A DNA stretch of 42,965 nucleotides, from contig JAFUDW010000119.1 in the NCBI GenBank assembly GCA_017464225.1, positions 1 through 42,965 on the forward strand. The letters are read 5' to 3'. How positions within the stretch are numbered: position 1 is the stretch's first letter; each line of letters begins with the position of its first letter. Of this stretch, positions 15,065 to 23,377 are shown one piece after another. This DNA is from Clostridia bacterium. GTDB taxonomy: Bacteria; Bacillota_A; Clostridia; Christensenellales; Aristaeellaceae. A program made the translations under genes and the position numbers. The notes below the pieces were generated by a model. The model did no database searches. It saw nothing but the letters and a program-made list of their open reading frames with translations, and was not told where the DNA came from.

Positions 15065-18000
15065 ATGCCCCAAGTAGCACGCCGCCGTCAGGAAGCCCCC
15101 CAGCGCCGCGCCCGCAGGCACGATTACCGCGCCCTGGTGCTGGTGCTCTTTCTGGCGTTTATCGTTTTCATGGTGGCCGTCAGCCCCTGGGAGCCGGTGA
15201 ACCAGGCGCTCAACGCCGACGGCACAGGCGCCGGCACCTACAAGGGCCTGGTGATCAGCGAAATCATGAGCGCAAACGGCTCGGCCCTGCCCGACGATTC
15301 CGGCAGCTTCGCCGACTGGGTGGAGGTCATGAACACCTCCGAAGAGCCCATCAGCCTCAAGGATATCACGCTTTCCGATCGGCCGGACAAGGCCAAATTC
15401 ATTTTCCCGGATCAAACCCTTTCCCCGGGCGAATGCGTGCTGGTATTCTGCGACAATACCAATCAGAACCAGATGGGCAGCGCTTATCACGCCAAATTCA
15501 AGCTGTCCTCCCTCAAGGACGCCATTTATATGTTCAACCCGGCGGGCTACGTGATCGACAGCGTGGAGATCCCCACGCTGAATACCAACGAGGCCTATGC
15601 CCGCATGGAGGACGGCCGCTTTGATATCACCTCCATGTACAGCCCCGGCTACGCCAACACCGAGGACGGCCACGTCACCTACCTGAGCCGCTACACCATT
15701 GAGGCCAACACGCTGCGCATCAATGAAATCATGGCTGCTCCCCGCAGCGGCCTGCGCGACGAGGACGGCGAGCTTTCGGACTGGATCGAACTGTACAACG
15801 CCGGAACCGAGCGCATCCAGCTCAGCGATTACGCCCTGAGCGATAACGAGGAAAAGCTGACCAAATGGTTCTTCCCCCAGGGCGCGTACATCGATCCCGG
15901 CCAATATTACATCGTGTTCTGCTCGGGCAAGGATCGCACGGGGGCCGAGACCGGATACCCCCACACCAATTTCAGCCTTTCGGCGGAGGGTGAAACCATC
16001 ACGCTGTCCAACGCCTTGGCCCAGCTGGTGGACCGTGCGGTATATGATAATCTGCCCGTGGACTGCAGCTATGGCCGCAACGACGCCACCGGCGCCTGGC
16101 AGATCTATACCTTGGCCACCCCCGGCGTTTCCAACGACGCTTCCGGCGCTGCCCGGGCCGACGAATACCTGCGCGCGCTGAACCGCACGCATGTGATCCT
16201 CAGCGAGGTCATGGCCAGCAACGATCATGTTTCCATTTTTTCGGGCTCCGATAACAAGGACTGGGTAGAGGTTTATAACGACGGCACCGACACCATTGAC
16301 CTGAGCGGTTTCGGCCTGTCGGACAACATCAACTGGCCCCGCAAATGGCAATTTCCCGCGGGCACGGTGATCTGGCCTGGGGAATACAAGCTGATCATGC
16401 TGGACGGCAAGAACGCCGTGGATACCCAGGGCGGGCTGCACGCCTCCTTTAAGCTCAGCCGGGCGGGCGGCGAAACGCTGACGCTTTCCGACGCCACGGG
16501 CTACGTGCTGGACAAGCTCTACCTGCCGGAGATCCCCACCGATTTCAGCTATGGCCGCACGCTGGGTCTGGGCGGGTTTTTTTATTATGACGCCGCCACC
16601 CCCGGCGTGATCAACGGCACGGGGTTCACCGGCTTTACGGCTGCGCCTTCCTTTGTTCAGGCGGGCGGCCTGTACGATGAAAACGTCACCGTGGCGATCG
16701 ATGTGCCCGCGGGTACGGCGGTCTACTACACGCTGGACGGTTCTGTGCCTACCGTTACGGGCGGAACGCTGTATACAGGCCCCTTTGAGATCACCGATAC
16801 GAAAGCCGTGCGCGCCCGGGCCTTTGAAAGCGGACATCAGCCCTCGGATACCGTTTCCGCCACTTACGTGCTCAAAACCTTTTTCACCCTTCCCGTGGTC
16901 TGCCTGACCGCCGATCCCGACAGCCTGTGGGACGAGAATACCGGCATCTTCGCCGCGGGCCCGGGGGTCGATCTGACCAGCTATACCCGCATTCCCTTTA
17001 AGAATCCTACGCCTACCTACCGCCGCCAGAAGGAGTCCGGGGTACGGGTGGAAGCCTATGCCGAAATGTTTGAGCAGGACGGCGCAATCGTGTTCAGCCA
17101 GGGCCTGGAGTTTGGGCTCATCGGCCAGTACAGCCTGGATATACCCCAGAAATCCATCAAGATGGTGGCCAAGGCCCGCTACGGCAATAAATATATCCAG
17201 GGCAATCCCTTCCCGGATCGGGATTTTACCGAGTACCGTTCACTGGTGCTGCGCAACAGCGGCAACGACTGCGTATGGACGCGCATGGTGGACGGCGTAC
17301 AGTCCAGGCTGGTGGATCAGGTGGAGGGCAACACCGTCATCCACCAGGCCTGGCGGCCCGTGATCGTGTACATCAACGGCATTTATTGGGGGCATTACAA
17401 CCTGCGGGAGCGGGTCAACGAATACTTTGTGGCCCAGCATGAAGGCCTGGACCTGAGCCAGGCTAAATCCATCGATGTGCTGGAGGGCAGCGGCACCACC
17501 AAGGATAAGGTCAACAACGGCAGCAACGCCGAATGGAAGGCTTTCATCACCGCCGTCAAATCCATGAACCCAGCCCGCAATCCCGAGGATCTGCAATACA
17601 TCCTGGATCGCATCGACCTGGACAACTATTTTGATTACGTGATCTATGAAAGCTATTTCGCCAATACCGACTCGGGCAACATCCGTTTTTACAAAGTGCC
17701 CGGCGGCAAATGGAAATGGATCATGTACGATATGGATTACGGCCTGTTCAACGCCAATTCCAACGGCATCGCCAACTATCTGAATCCCAAGGGCCACGGC
17801 GCCAACGACGATATTGACAATACCCTGATTTTGAAGCTGCTGGAAAACAGCGACATGCTGGATCGGTTCCTGATCCGCTTCGGCGAGATCTTCCGCACGC
17901 TCAATACGGATGCCATGCTCACCGAGATCGACCGCTGCTACGCCCTGCTGGAGCCCGAAATGGATATGCATTTTGACCGATGGGCTTCCGAAAACCTCAA

Positions 18001-18271
18001 AAACATTTCCTTTGACCAGCCCCAGACCAAGGACGGCTGCCTGCGCTGGTGGCGCAGCCGCGTGGAACGCCTGCGCAATATCGCCCGCAAGCGTCCCGCT
18101 TATTGCTGGCGGCAGGTGGCCGAGTGGTTTAGCCTTTCGGACAAGGTGATGGAAAGCTATTTCGGCCCCATCCCGCTGATTCCCCCGGAGGCCACCTGGG
18201 ATTCCGAAAAGCAGCAGGACACCGGCATGACCTATCTGTACGGCGCCAACTGGCAAAGCCTGTACCAATAA
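15065..18271 (+). CDS. Membrane-anchored CotH-family kinase with three lamin-tail domains and a CHB_HEX_C domain
   Basis: The 1068-aa product has a basic N-terminus, one membrane segment (about residues 22-40), and a large external part. Three lamin-tail (LTD) domains begin near 61, 215 and 375, each with an SEIM/NEIM/SEVM start, a DWVE/DWIE step and a LSD turn. Next is a chitobiase-C-like beta domain (about 523-604, YYTLDGSVPT), then the CotH domain (about 608-1010) with GIYWGHYNLRERVNEYF and WIMYDMDYGLF, the atypical-kinase Asp motif. B. subtilis CotH phosphorylates spore coat proteins. The ATG follows AGCAAGGAG. It is first in an operon with a DUF4956 membrane protein and a VTC polymerase. 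Confidence 0.9.
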   Translation: MPQVARRRQEAPQRRARRHDYRALVLVLFLAFIVFMVAVSPWEPVNQALNADGTGAGTYKGLVISEIMSANGSALPDDSGSFADWVEVMNTSEEPISLKDITLSDRPDKAKFIFPDQTLSPGECVLVFCDNTNQNQMGSAYHAKFKLSSLKDAIYMFNPAGYVIDSVEIPTLNTNEAYARMEDGRFDITSMYSPGYANTEDGHVTYLSRYTIEANTLRINEIMAAPRSGLRDEDGELSDWIELYNAGTERIQLSDYALSDNEEKLTKWFFPQGAYIDPGQYYIVFCSGKDRTGAETGYPHTNFSLSAEGETITLSNALAQLVDRAVYDNLPVDCSYGRNDATGAWQIYTLATPGVSNDASGAARADEYLRALNRTHVILSEVMASNDHVSIFSGSDNKDWVEVYNDGTDTIDLSGFGLSDNINWPRKWQFPAGTVIWPGEYKLIMLDGKNAVDTQGGLHASFKLSRAGGETLTLSDATGYVLDKLYLPEIPTDFSYGRTLGLGGFFYYDAATPGVINGTGFTGFTAAPSFVQAGGLYDENVTVAIDVPAGTAVYYTLDGSVPTVTGGTLYTGPFEITDTKAVRARAFESGHQPSDTVSATYVLKTFFTLPVVCLTADPDSLWDENTGIFAAGPGVDLTSYTRIPFKNPTPTYRRQKESGVRVEAYAEMFEQDGAIVFSQGLEFGLIGQYSLDIPQKSIKMVAKARYGNKYIQGNPFPDRDFTEYRSLVLRNSGNDCVWTRMVDGVQSRLVDQVEGNTVIHQAWRPVIVYINGIYWGHYNLRERVNEYFVAQHEGLDLSQAKSIDVLEGSGTTKDKVNNGSNAEWKAFITAVKSMNPARNPEDLQYILDRIDLDNYFDYVIYESYFANTDSGNIRFYKVPGGKWKWIMYDMDYGLFNANSNGIANYLNPKGHGANDDIDNTLILKLLENSDMLDRFLIRFGEIFRTLNTDAMLTEIDRCYALLEPEMDMHFDRWASENLKNISFDQPQTKDGCLRWWRSRVERLRNIARKRPAYCWRQVAEWFSLSDKVMESYFGPIPLIPPEATWDSEKQQDTGMTYLYGANWQSLYQ

Positions 18272-18281
18272 CGCGTTTCCC

Positions 18282-18310
18282 TTGCGCTTTGCGCCTGTTC
18301 CCTGTATAAT
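18282..18310 (+). promoter_or_regulatory. Promoter in front of the DUF4956-VTC pair
   Basis: TTGCGC (18282-18287), 17 bases, TATAAT (18305-18310), 11 bases after the CotH stop. The pair can therefore be expressed separately from CotH. Confidence 0.6.
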
Positions 18311-18338
18311 ATTTTTATTGATCTACGGAGGTACGCCC

Positions 18339-19037
18339 ATGAACCTGATCCCCGCTCTGACCAGTCTCAGCAAATCCGATATTGTATCCAGCGATTTCTG
18401 GGCCTCCCAGTTTTCCTCCTTCACCCCGGCCAACGTGATGCTGGTGCTGATCTTCGCCCTGATCACCGGCATCGTCATTTCGCTGGTATACCGCATTACC
18501 TACCGCGGCGTGCTCTACAGCCCGCAGTTTTCCATGGTGCTGATCATGCTGGTGCTGGTCACGGCCCCGGTGGTCATGGCCATCGGCAGCAACGTGGCCC
18601 TTTCAATGGGCATGGTGGGCGCGCTTTCCATTGTGCGCTTCCGCACAGCCATCAAGGAGCCGCTGGATACCTGCTATATGTTCTGGGCCATTACCATGGG
18701 CATATTGCTCGGCGCCAAGCAGTACGCCATCGCTCTGGTGGTGGTGGTGGGCATCGGCGCCATATTGATCCTTCTGTCCTTCGTGCATTTCCGCCATCCC
18801 AACGCCTATCTGCTGGTGCTGCACTACGATGTGATCGCCGAGGCCGATATTGAAACCGAGCTGCGCCGCAACGCGCATTTCCGCCGCATCCGCTCCAAGA
18901 CCGTTACCCGCGGCGGCGCGGAGATGACCGTGGAAGTCCAGCTCAACAACCGCTCGGACATCGTGCGCAACATGCTGGCCATCGCGGGCGTGCACGACGC
19001 TACCCTGGTGGCCTGCCAGAATGAAACAGGAGCCTGA
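18339..19037 (+). CDS. DUF4956 family membrane protein
   Basis: The 232-aa product has about four membrane segments between residues 30 and 155 and a cytoplasmic C-terminal domain of about 75 residues. The conserved core is SMGMVGALSIVRFRTAIKEP, the signature of DUF4956. The C-terminal part looks like a small alpha/beta domain. The ATG at 18339 follows ACGGAGG. DUF4956 genes are frequently found beside VTC-domain and CotH genes, as here. The function is not established; a role as membrane partner or conduit for the neighbouring polyphosphate polymerase, comparable with the membrane domain of the yeast VTC complex, is my inference. Confidence 0.85.
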   Translation: MNLIPALTSLSKSDIVSSDFWASQFSSFTPANVMLVLIFALITGIVISLVYRITYRGVLYSPQFSMVLIMLVLVTAPVVMAIGSNVALSMGMVGALSIVRFRTAIKEPLDTCYMFWAITMGILLGAKQYAIALVVVVGIGAILILLSFVHFRHPNAYLLVLHYDVIAEADIETELRRNAHFRRIRSKTVTRGGAEMTVEVQLNNRSDIVRNMLAIAGVHDATLVACQNETGA

Positions 19038-19039
19038 TT

Positions 19040-19744
19040 ATGGCAGTTCCGCTTCGGCATGAGCTCAAGTTTTTCATATCGCCCCTGCAATACCAGGTGC
19101 TCTCGCGCACGCTGCGCGCCGTGCTGAACCCCGATCCTCACGGCGATGAGAACAACCAGTATCATATCCGTTCGCTGTACTTTGATACCGTGAACGACGA
19201 CGCCCTGTACGATAAAATCAACGGTACGGCCAACCGCGATAAATACCGCATCCGCATCTATAATTTCAGCGACAGCATGATCCGCCTGGAATGCAAAAGC
19301 AAGTTCCGCGATCTGATCAGCAAGCGCTCTGTCGCCATCTCCCGCGATCTGGCGGAGCAGCTTATCTCCGCCGATCCCACGGGCTTGGACGCCACAGCGT
19401 CCGGCCTGGTCAGCGACGTATTCCGGGAAATGCGCACCAATCTGCTCCATCCGGTGGTCATTGTGGACTATCTGCGGGAAGCCTACCTGCATCCCGCGGA
19501 GGAAGTGCGCATCACCTTCGATATGCAGCTGCGCAGCGGTCTGGGCAGCGTGGATATGTTCAACCCCCACGTTCCCACCGTGCCGCCCTTCGATCACGAT
19601 GAGATCATCCTGGAGGTCAAATACAACCAGGTGCTCCCGCCCTACATCGCCAACCTGCTCACCTATGCGCTCAGGGATGGCGCCGCCCGCTCGGCCATCA
19701 GCAAATACGTGTGGTGCAGGCGGTTTGAGTTTAAGGATTTCTGA
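19040..19744 (+). CDS. VTC-domain polyphosphate polymerase-like protein
   Basis: VTC domains form a tunnel enzyme that makes polyphosphate from ATP. The 234-aa product is a single VTC domain with the family's basic tunnel motifs in order: RHELKF (residues 5-10), SLYFDT, KYRIRIYNF, LECKSK, VDYLREAY, RITFD, ILEVKYN and SKYVWCR. The Lys/Arg of these motifs and the Glu of LEVKY correspond to substrate and metal ligands in yeast Vtc4. No membrane segment or SPX domain is present. The ATG lies 2 bases after the DUF4956 stop, with AGGAGCC upstream, so the two are co-translated. Activity as a true polyP polymerase is untested here. Confidence 0.88.
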   Translation: MAVPLRHELKFFISPLQYQVLSRTLRAVLNPDPHGDENNQYHIRSLYFDTVNDDALYDKINGTANRDKYRIRIYNFSDSMIRLECKSKFRDLISKRSVAISRDLAEQLISADPTGLDATASGLVSDVFREMRTNLLHPVVIVDYLREAYLHPAEEVRITFDMQLRSGLGSVDMFNPHVPTVPPFDHDEIILEVKYNQVLPPYIANLLTYALRDGAARSAISKYVWCRRFEFKDF

Positions 19745-19802
19745 TGTTTCATGCTTATGCCTGATGGCAAGCGAAAAGCAGAGATTTTGACGAAGGAATA
19801 CG

Positions 19803-19894
19803 TTAAGGAGCGCTGCCCCTTAAAAACCTCGCCAGGGCGGGAAGGCTGTCCGGGGCCTTTGGCGCGAAGGTTTGGAGGCCGCGGAGGCCTCCAA
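19803..19894. repeat. Hairpin-rich intergenic element
   Basis: The 260-base spacer between the VTC gene and the XRE gene (19745-20004) has no ORF. It holds three short hairpins in a row: TTAAGG/CCTTAA (19803-19808 with 19818-19823), CCTT/AAGG (19856-19859 with 19867-19870), and a perfect TTGGAGGCC/GGCCTCCAA (19872-19880 with 19886-19894). The wording (GCGCTGCCCCTTAAAAACC, GCCAGGGCGG, CCGGGGCCTTT) resembles the multi-copy intergenic repeats seen in some Clostridia. That resemblance is from memory and unverified. Confidence 0.35.
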
Positions 19895-19949
19895 CGAAAT
19901 CCTCCGCGCAAACTTCTATTTCAATCGGGAATGTTACCTCTGCATGCAG

Positions 19950-19989
19950 CGCCGCCCGACGGTTCTTTATTTCCGTCGGGCGGCGTTAT
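19950..19989 (+). terminator. Terminator-like hairpin between convergent genes
   Basis: CGCCGCCCGACGG (19950-19962) pairs perfectly with CCGTCGGGCGGCG (19973-19985), then TTATT. The stem is strong but the T tract is poor in both directions; it may serve the VTC operon. Confidence 0.5.
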
Positions 19990-20004
19990 TATGGATCTGT
20001 CGGC

Positions 20005-20994
20005 TCATTCCACCGTCTTCCGCTTTTCGATATAGGTGCACAGGATCATGACCACGGCAAACGCCGCGCCTGCCACAGGCCATATGATCCAGCTGTGTTC
20101 CCAGTCCCGCGTTATAAAACTGTATCCGAGAAAGATCGCGGTCGTCAAGCACCAGTAAACGCCTGCCACCGTGGATGGCAACCCGCTGCCGCGCTTGCGC
20201 GCCGGGGCATAATCGCCCTCCTGCAGCACGCGGAGCAGCGCGTTCCAATAGATGCCGTCCAGCGCCAGGATGGCCGCGCCCAGGCCGCAGAGCAGCAGAA
20301 GCAGCCCCACCGTCGCCAGGATGATCAGCTCCTCTCCGCCCATCAGGCTTGCCAGAAGCAGCGGGATCACCGAAACGATGCACAGCGACACGCCCGCAAT
20401 GGTATTCCGGGTATGCTTTTCCTGCTGCTCCTGCCGCAGGCTTTCCGCCAGCTCGGTCACGCCCGCGCCTGGCGCGAACTCCTCCTTGTCCAGCCATTCA
20501 TATTTTGCCGTTTTCATGCCGCTGCTGATGAAAAGCCCCACGGCCACCGCCGCCAGCGCCAGGAGCACGGCGATGCCCACGCCCACCAACGTATTCTGAG
20601 CGATTGGCCGCATGCTGCCGTAGCCCGAGAGCAGGATCAGCGCCGCGGGCGATATCACGCAAAGCAGCACGCCCAGCGCGATCCGCGGCGCGGTCTCCCG
20701 CTTCACCGTCAGATAATCGTTGGCCTCCTCGCCGTCCAATATCCGCAATCCCGTTTCTCCTTTAGCCTCCCGCACGGGCAGGCTGTCGGGCGTCTCCATT
20801 TCGTCCTTCAGTAAATAATCGGTACTCACGCCAAAGAGCCTGCTCAGCGCCACAATGCGGTCCGGCTCAGGCATGGCCAGATTCCCTTCCCATTTGGAAA
20901 CCGCCTGCCGCGACACCTCCATACGATTGGCCAGCTCCTCCTGAGACCAGCCCTGCCGCTTGCGCAGCTCCGTCATTTTTTCCGCCAGGTTCAT
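20005..20994 (-). CDS. XRE-family regulator with membrane-spanning C-terminal region
   Basis: The 329-aa protein has an N-terminal helix-turn-helix (residues 4-60; MTELRKRQGWSQEELANRM, VSRQAVSKWE), a linker, and about six hydrophobic segments in the rest (from about residue 102). This two-part layout is common in Firmicutes XRE proteins of unknown signal; they are thought to be membrane-tethered regulators. The ATG follows GAAGGAGGGG. It is monocistronic. A perfect 11-bp inverted repeat 41-94 bases upstream of the start could be its own operator. Target genes cannot be inferred. Confidence 0.85.
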   Translation of the reverse strand: MNLAEKMTELRKRQGWSQEELANRMEVSRQAVSKWEGNLAMPEPDRIVALSRLFGVSTDYLLKDEMETPDSLPVREAKGETGLRILDGEEANDYLTVKRETAPRIALGVLLCVISPAALILLSGYGSMRPIAQNTLVGVGIAVLLALAAVAVGLFISSGMKTAKYEWLDKEEFAPGAGVTELAESLRQEQQEKHTRNTIAGVSLCIVSVIPLLLASLMGGEELIILATVGLLLLLCGLGAAILALDGIYWNALLRVLQEGDYAPARKRGSGLPSTVAGVYWCLTTAIFLGYSFITRDWEHSWIIWPVAGAAFAVVMILCTYIEKRKTVE

Positions 20995-21034
20995 ACTGCC
21001 CCTCCTTCGCTTTTGATGGCCCTATTTTATCATG

Positions 21035-21088
21035 AACCGCCGGTTTTCAGCCACCAATCTGACCCACACAATCTGTCAACCGGCGGTT
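21035..21088. repeat. Perfect 11-bp inverted repeat upstream of the XRE gene
   Basis: AACCGCCGGTT (21035-21045) and AACCGGCGGTT (21078-21088) are exact reverse complements 32 bases apart. They sit in the promoter region of the XRE-membrane regulator. A TTGACA on the minus strand (21079-21074) overlaps one arm. The spacing fits either a looping operator or a transcript hairpin. Confidence 0.5.
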
Positions 21089-21159
21089 GCGAAAGCGCTG
21101 TAACAGAAACGCGCTGCTGTCACGCATGGTATTTCGCTTCCTTTTGCGCGGCGCTTCCC

Positions 21160-21630
21160 TCAGGCTCCCTCCTTCGCCACGTCTACCCAGCCCACAGGCT
21201 GCATGGCGGCCTCCAGCTCGCTCAGCGCCAGCCGCACAGCGGTATGATCGTCCCCGGCGGCGGGATACACCGGATCAAAGTTTTTCAGGCTCACATCCAG
21301 GTATACCGGCACGCCCGCTTTCCTGCCAAAGGGGCATACGCCGCCCGGCGCATGGCCCACCAGCGCCTCCACCTGATCCGGCGCGATCATTTTCGCCTTG
21401 ACGCCGAAGGCCTGCTTGAATTTGGCGTTATCGATGCGCGCGGTGCCCTCAAACACGATCAATACGGGCTGATCCCGAACGATAAACGACAGCGTTTTGG
21501 CAATGCGCCCGGGCTCCACGCCCAATGCTTCGGCCGCAAGCTGCACGGTGGCGGTATTTTCTTCCATTACGATCAGCCGATCGATGAATCCGGTCTCCTT
21601 TAAGGCATTCTCAGCTGCGATGCGTGACAT
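21160..21630 (-). CDS. YbaK/EbsC (ProX-like) aminoacyl-tRNA deacylase
   Basis: The 156-aa single-domain protein belongs to the YbaK/aminoacyl-tRNA synthetase-associated domain family, which hydrolyses mischarged tRNAs in trans (for example Cys- or Ala-tRNA-Pro). Visible features are the KTLSFIV strand, the substrate-pocket Lys in ARIDNAKFKQAF, and GHAPGGVCPFG, the family's GxxxGxxxPxG signature. The ATG follows GCGGAGGAAAA. It has its own promoter (21665-21693), divergent from the tRNA-modification pair at 21768. Substrate specificity within the family cannot be read from sequence. Confidence 0.88.
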   Translation of the reverse strand: MSRIAAENALKETGFIDRLIVMEENTATVQLAAEALGVEPGRIAKTLSFIVRDQPVLIVFEGTARIDNAKFKQAFGVKAKMIAPDQVEALVGHAPGGVCPFGRKAGVPVYLDVSLKNFDPVYPAAGDDHTAVRLALSELEAAMQPVGWVDVAKEGA

Positions 21631-21664
21631 GTTTTTTTCCTCCGCAATAAAATATACAGCTTAC

Positions 21665-21693
21665 ATTATAACCATACTCCGCCGATTTGTCCA
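21665..21693 (-). promoter_or_regulatory. Promoter of the ybaK-like gene
   Basis: On the minus strand: TGGACA (21693-21688), 17 bases, TATAAT (21670-21665). It lies back to back with the plus-strand promoter at 21702-21730. Confidence 0.7.
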
Positions 21694-21701
21694 CCGCGGC
21701 A

Positions 21702-21730
21702 TTGCATTCCCGGGCGATCTGGTGTACAAT
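21702..21730 (+). promoter_or_regulatory. Promoter of the ttcA-like/tcdA operon
   Basis: TTGCAT (21702-21707), 17 bases, TACAAT (21725-21730). Leader of about 30 bases to the ATG. Confidence 0.65.
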
Positions 21731-21767
21731 ATAAAGCCTATTGATTTGCTATGCAAGGAGTGCCGCC

Positions 21768-22619
21768 ATGCCCAGGCAATTCACCGCTGTCCAGCTGATC
21801 GAGCAGACCATTGTCCGCCGCTACCATGAGGAATTGTGGAGCCCATTCTGCAAAGCCATCAAACGCTACGAGCTGATCAAGCCCGGCGATAAGATCGCCG
21901 TGTGCATTTCCGGCGGCAAGGACAGCATGCTGATGGCCAAAATGATGCAGATGCTGCACCGGCATTCGGAGATCCCCTTCGACGTGGAATACCTGATCAT
22001 GGATCCGGGCTATAACGAGCTGAACCGCCGCAAGGTGGAAAGCAACGCCCGTTTCCTGGAGATCCCTTATACGATCTTTGAAAGCGATATTTTTGAAGTC
22101 GCTAACAGCCAGGATAAAAATCCCTGTTTTCTCTGTGCCCGGATGCGGCGCGGCTGCCTGTATAAGAAGGCAAAGGAGCTGGGCTGTAATAAGATCGCTC
22201 TGGGCCACCATTTTGACGATGTGATCGGCACCACGGTGATGGGTATGTTTTACGGCGGGCAACTGCAGGCCATGATCCCAAAGCTGAAAGCCAAGAACTT
22301 TCCCGGCATGGAACTGATCCGCCCGCTGTATCTGGTGCACGAGGAAAACATCATCGCCTGGGCGCGGGCCAATGCCCTGGAATTTATCCAGTGCGCCTGC
22401 CGCTTTACCGAAAACAGCGTCAAACACGAGGGCGGCAGCAAGCGGCTGGAAACCAAACTGCTGATCAAAGAGCTCAAAAAAAATAACCCCACCATCGAGG
22501 ACAACATCTTTGCCAGCATCCATACCTGTCAGCTGGATACCATGGTGGGCTGGAAATACCGGGGAAGGGAATACTCCTTCCTGGACGATTACGATGAACG
22601 CGGAGGCGCCGAATGCTGA
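21768..22619 (+). CDS. TtcA/TilS-family PP-loop ATPase, likely tRNA thiolation enzyme
   Basis: The 283-aa protein has the PP-loop ISGGKDSM (residues 47-54) that activates a tRNA base by adenylation. Cys120 and Cys123 (CFLC) with Cys209 or Cys211 fit the three ligands of the [4Fe-4S] cluster in TtcA, which makes 2-thiocytidine at position 32 of tRNA. GHHFDDV (about 146-152) is the second family motif. The ATG at 21768 is preceded by AAGGAG at 7 bases; the frame upstream crosses the promoter. It overlaps tcdA by 7 bases. Some Firmicutes TtcA-like proteins may act on other bases, so I leave the symbol out. Confidence 0.85.
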   Translation: MPRQFTAVQLIEQTIVRRYHEELWSPFCKAIKRYELIKPGDKIAVCISGGKDSMLMAKMMQMLHRHSEIPFDVEYLIMDPGYNELNRRKVESNARFLEIPYTIFESDIFEVANSQDKNPCFLCARMRRGCLYKKAKELGCNKIALGHHFDDVIGTTVMGMFYGGQLQAMIPKLKAKNFPGMELIRPLYLVHEENIIAWARANALEFIQCACRFTENSVKHEGGSKRLETKLLIKELKKNNPTIEDNIFASIHTCQLDTMVGWKYRGREYSFLDDYDERGGAEC

Positions 22620-23368
22620 ACCAATTTTCCAGAACGCAATTGCTCTTTGGCCCTGAGGCCATGGAAAAGCTGGCGCAATGCCGGGTGGCGGTATTCGGCA
22701 TCGGCGGCGTGGGCGGCTATACCGTGGAAGCGCTGGCCCGGTCGGGCATAGGCGCCCTGGACCTGATCGACGACGACAAGGTATGCCTTACCAACCTGAA
22801 CCGCCAGATCTACGCCCTTCGCTCCACCGTGGGGCAGTACAAAGTGGACGTAGCGAAGGCCCGGGTGCTGGACATCAATCCGGAATGCCGTGTGACCGTC
22901 TATAAAACCTTTTATCTGCCTGATACCCAGGATCAGTTTGACTTTACGCAGTATGATTACATCGTGGACGCCATCGATACGGTGAAGGGCAAGCTGGCGC
23001 TGGTGGAAAACGCGCAGGCCGTCGGCACGCCCATCATCTGCTCCATGGGCGCGGGCAACAAGCTGGATCCCACCGCCTTCCAGGTGGCCGATATCTATAA
23101 AACCTCGGTATGCCCCCTGGCCAAGGTAATGCGCACCGAATGCCGGAAGCGCGGCATTAAAAAGCTCAAAGTGGTCTACTCCCAGGAAAAGCCCATCCGT
23201 CCCCTGGAGGATCCCGCCATCAGCTGCCGTCAGCATTGCATCTGCCCGCCGGGCACCCGCAAGTGCACCGTGCGCCGGGATATTCCCGGTTCCACGGCCT
23301 TTGTTCCGTCAGTGGTGGGGCTGATCATCGCCGGGGAGGTCGTCAAGGATCTGGTAAAGCAGCCGTAA
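22613..23368 (+). CDS. tcdA: tRNA threonylcarbamoyladenosine dehydratase TcdA (ThiF/MoeB family)
   Basis: TcdA uses ATP to cyclise t6A37 of ANN-decoding tRNAs to ct6A. The 251-aa protein has the E1-like nucleotide site GIGGVGG (29-35) and LIDDDKVCLTNLNRQ (the D-x-V-x-x-[ST]-N-x-x-R-Q motif), DAIDTVKGK, and SMGAGNKLDP, typical of TcdA rather than MoeB or ThiF. The usual sulphur-carrier-specific CxxC zinc motifs of MoeB are absent. It is co-translated with a tRNA thiolation-type enzyme, and the window also holds trmO, another enzyme acting on t6A37 tRNA. The ATG lies inside the end of the upstream gene with GGAGGCG before it. Confidence 0.92.
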   Translation: MLNQFSRTQLLFGPEAMEKLAQCRVAVFGIGGVGGYTVEALARSGIGALDLIDDDKVCLTNLNRQIYALRSTVGQYKVDVAKARVLDINPECRVTVYKTFYLPDTQDQFDFTQYDYIVDAIDTVKGKLALVENAQAVGTPIICSMGAGNKLDPTAFQVADIYKTSVCPLAKVMRTECRKRGIKKLKVVYSQEKPIRPLEDPAISCRQHCICPPGTRKCTVRRDIPGSTAFVPSVVGLIIAGEVVKDLVKQP

Positions 23369-23377
23369 GGCCGCTGC

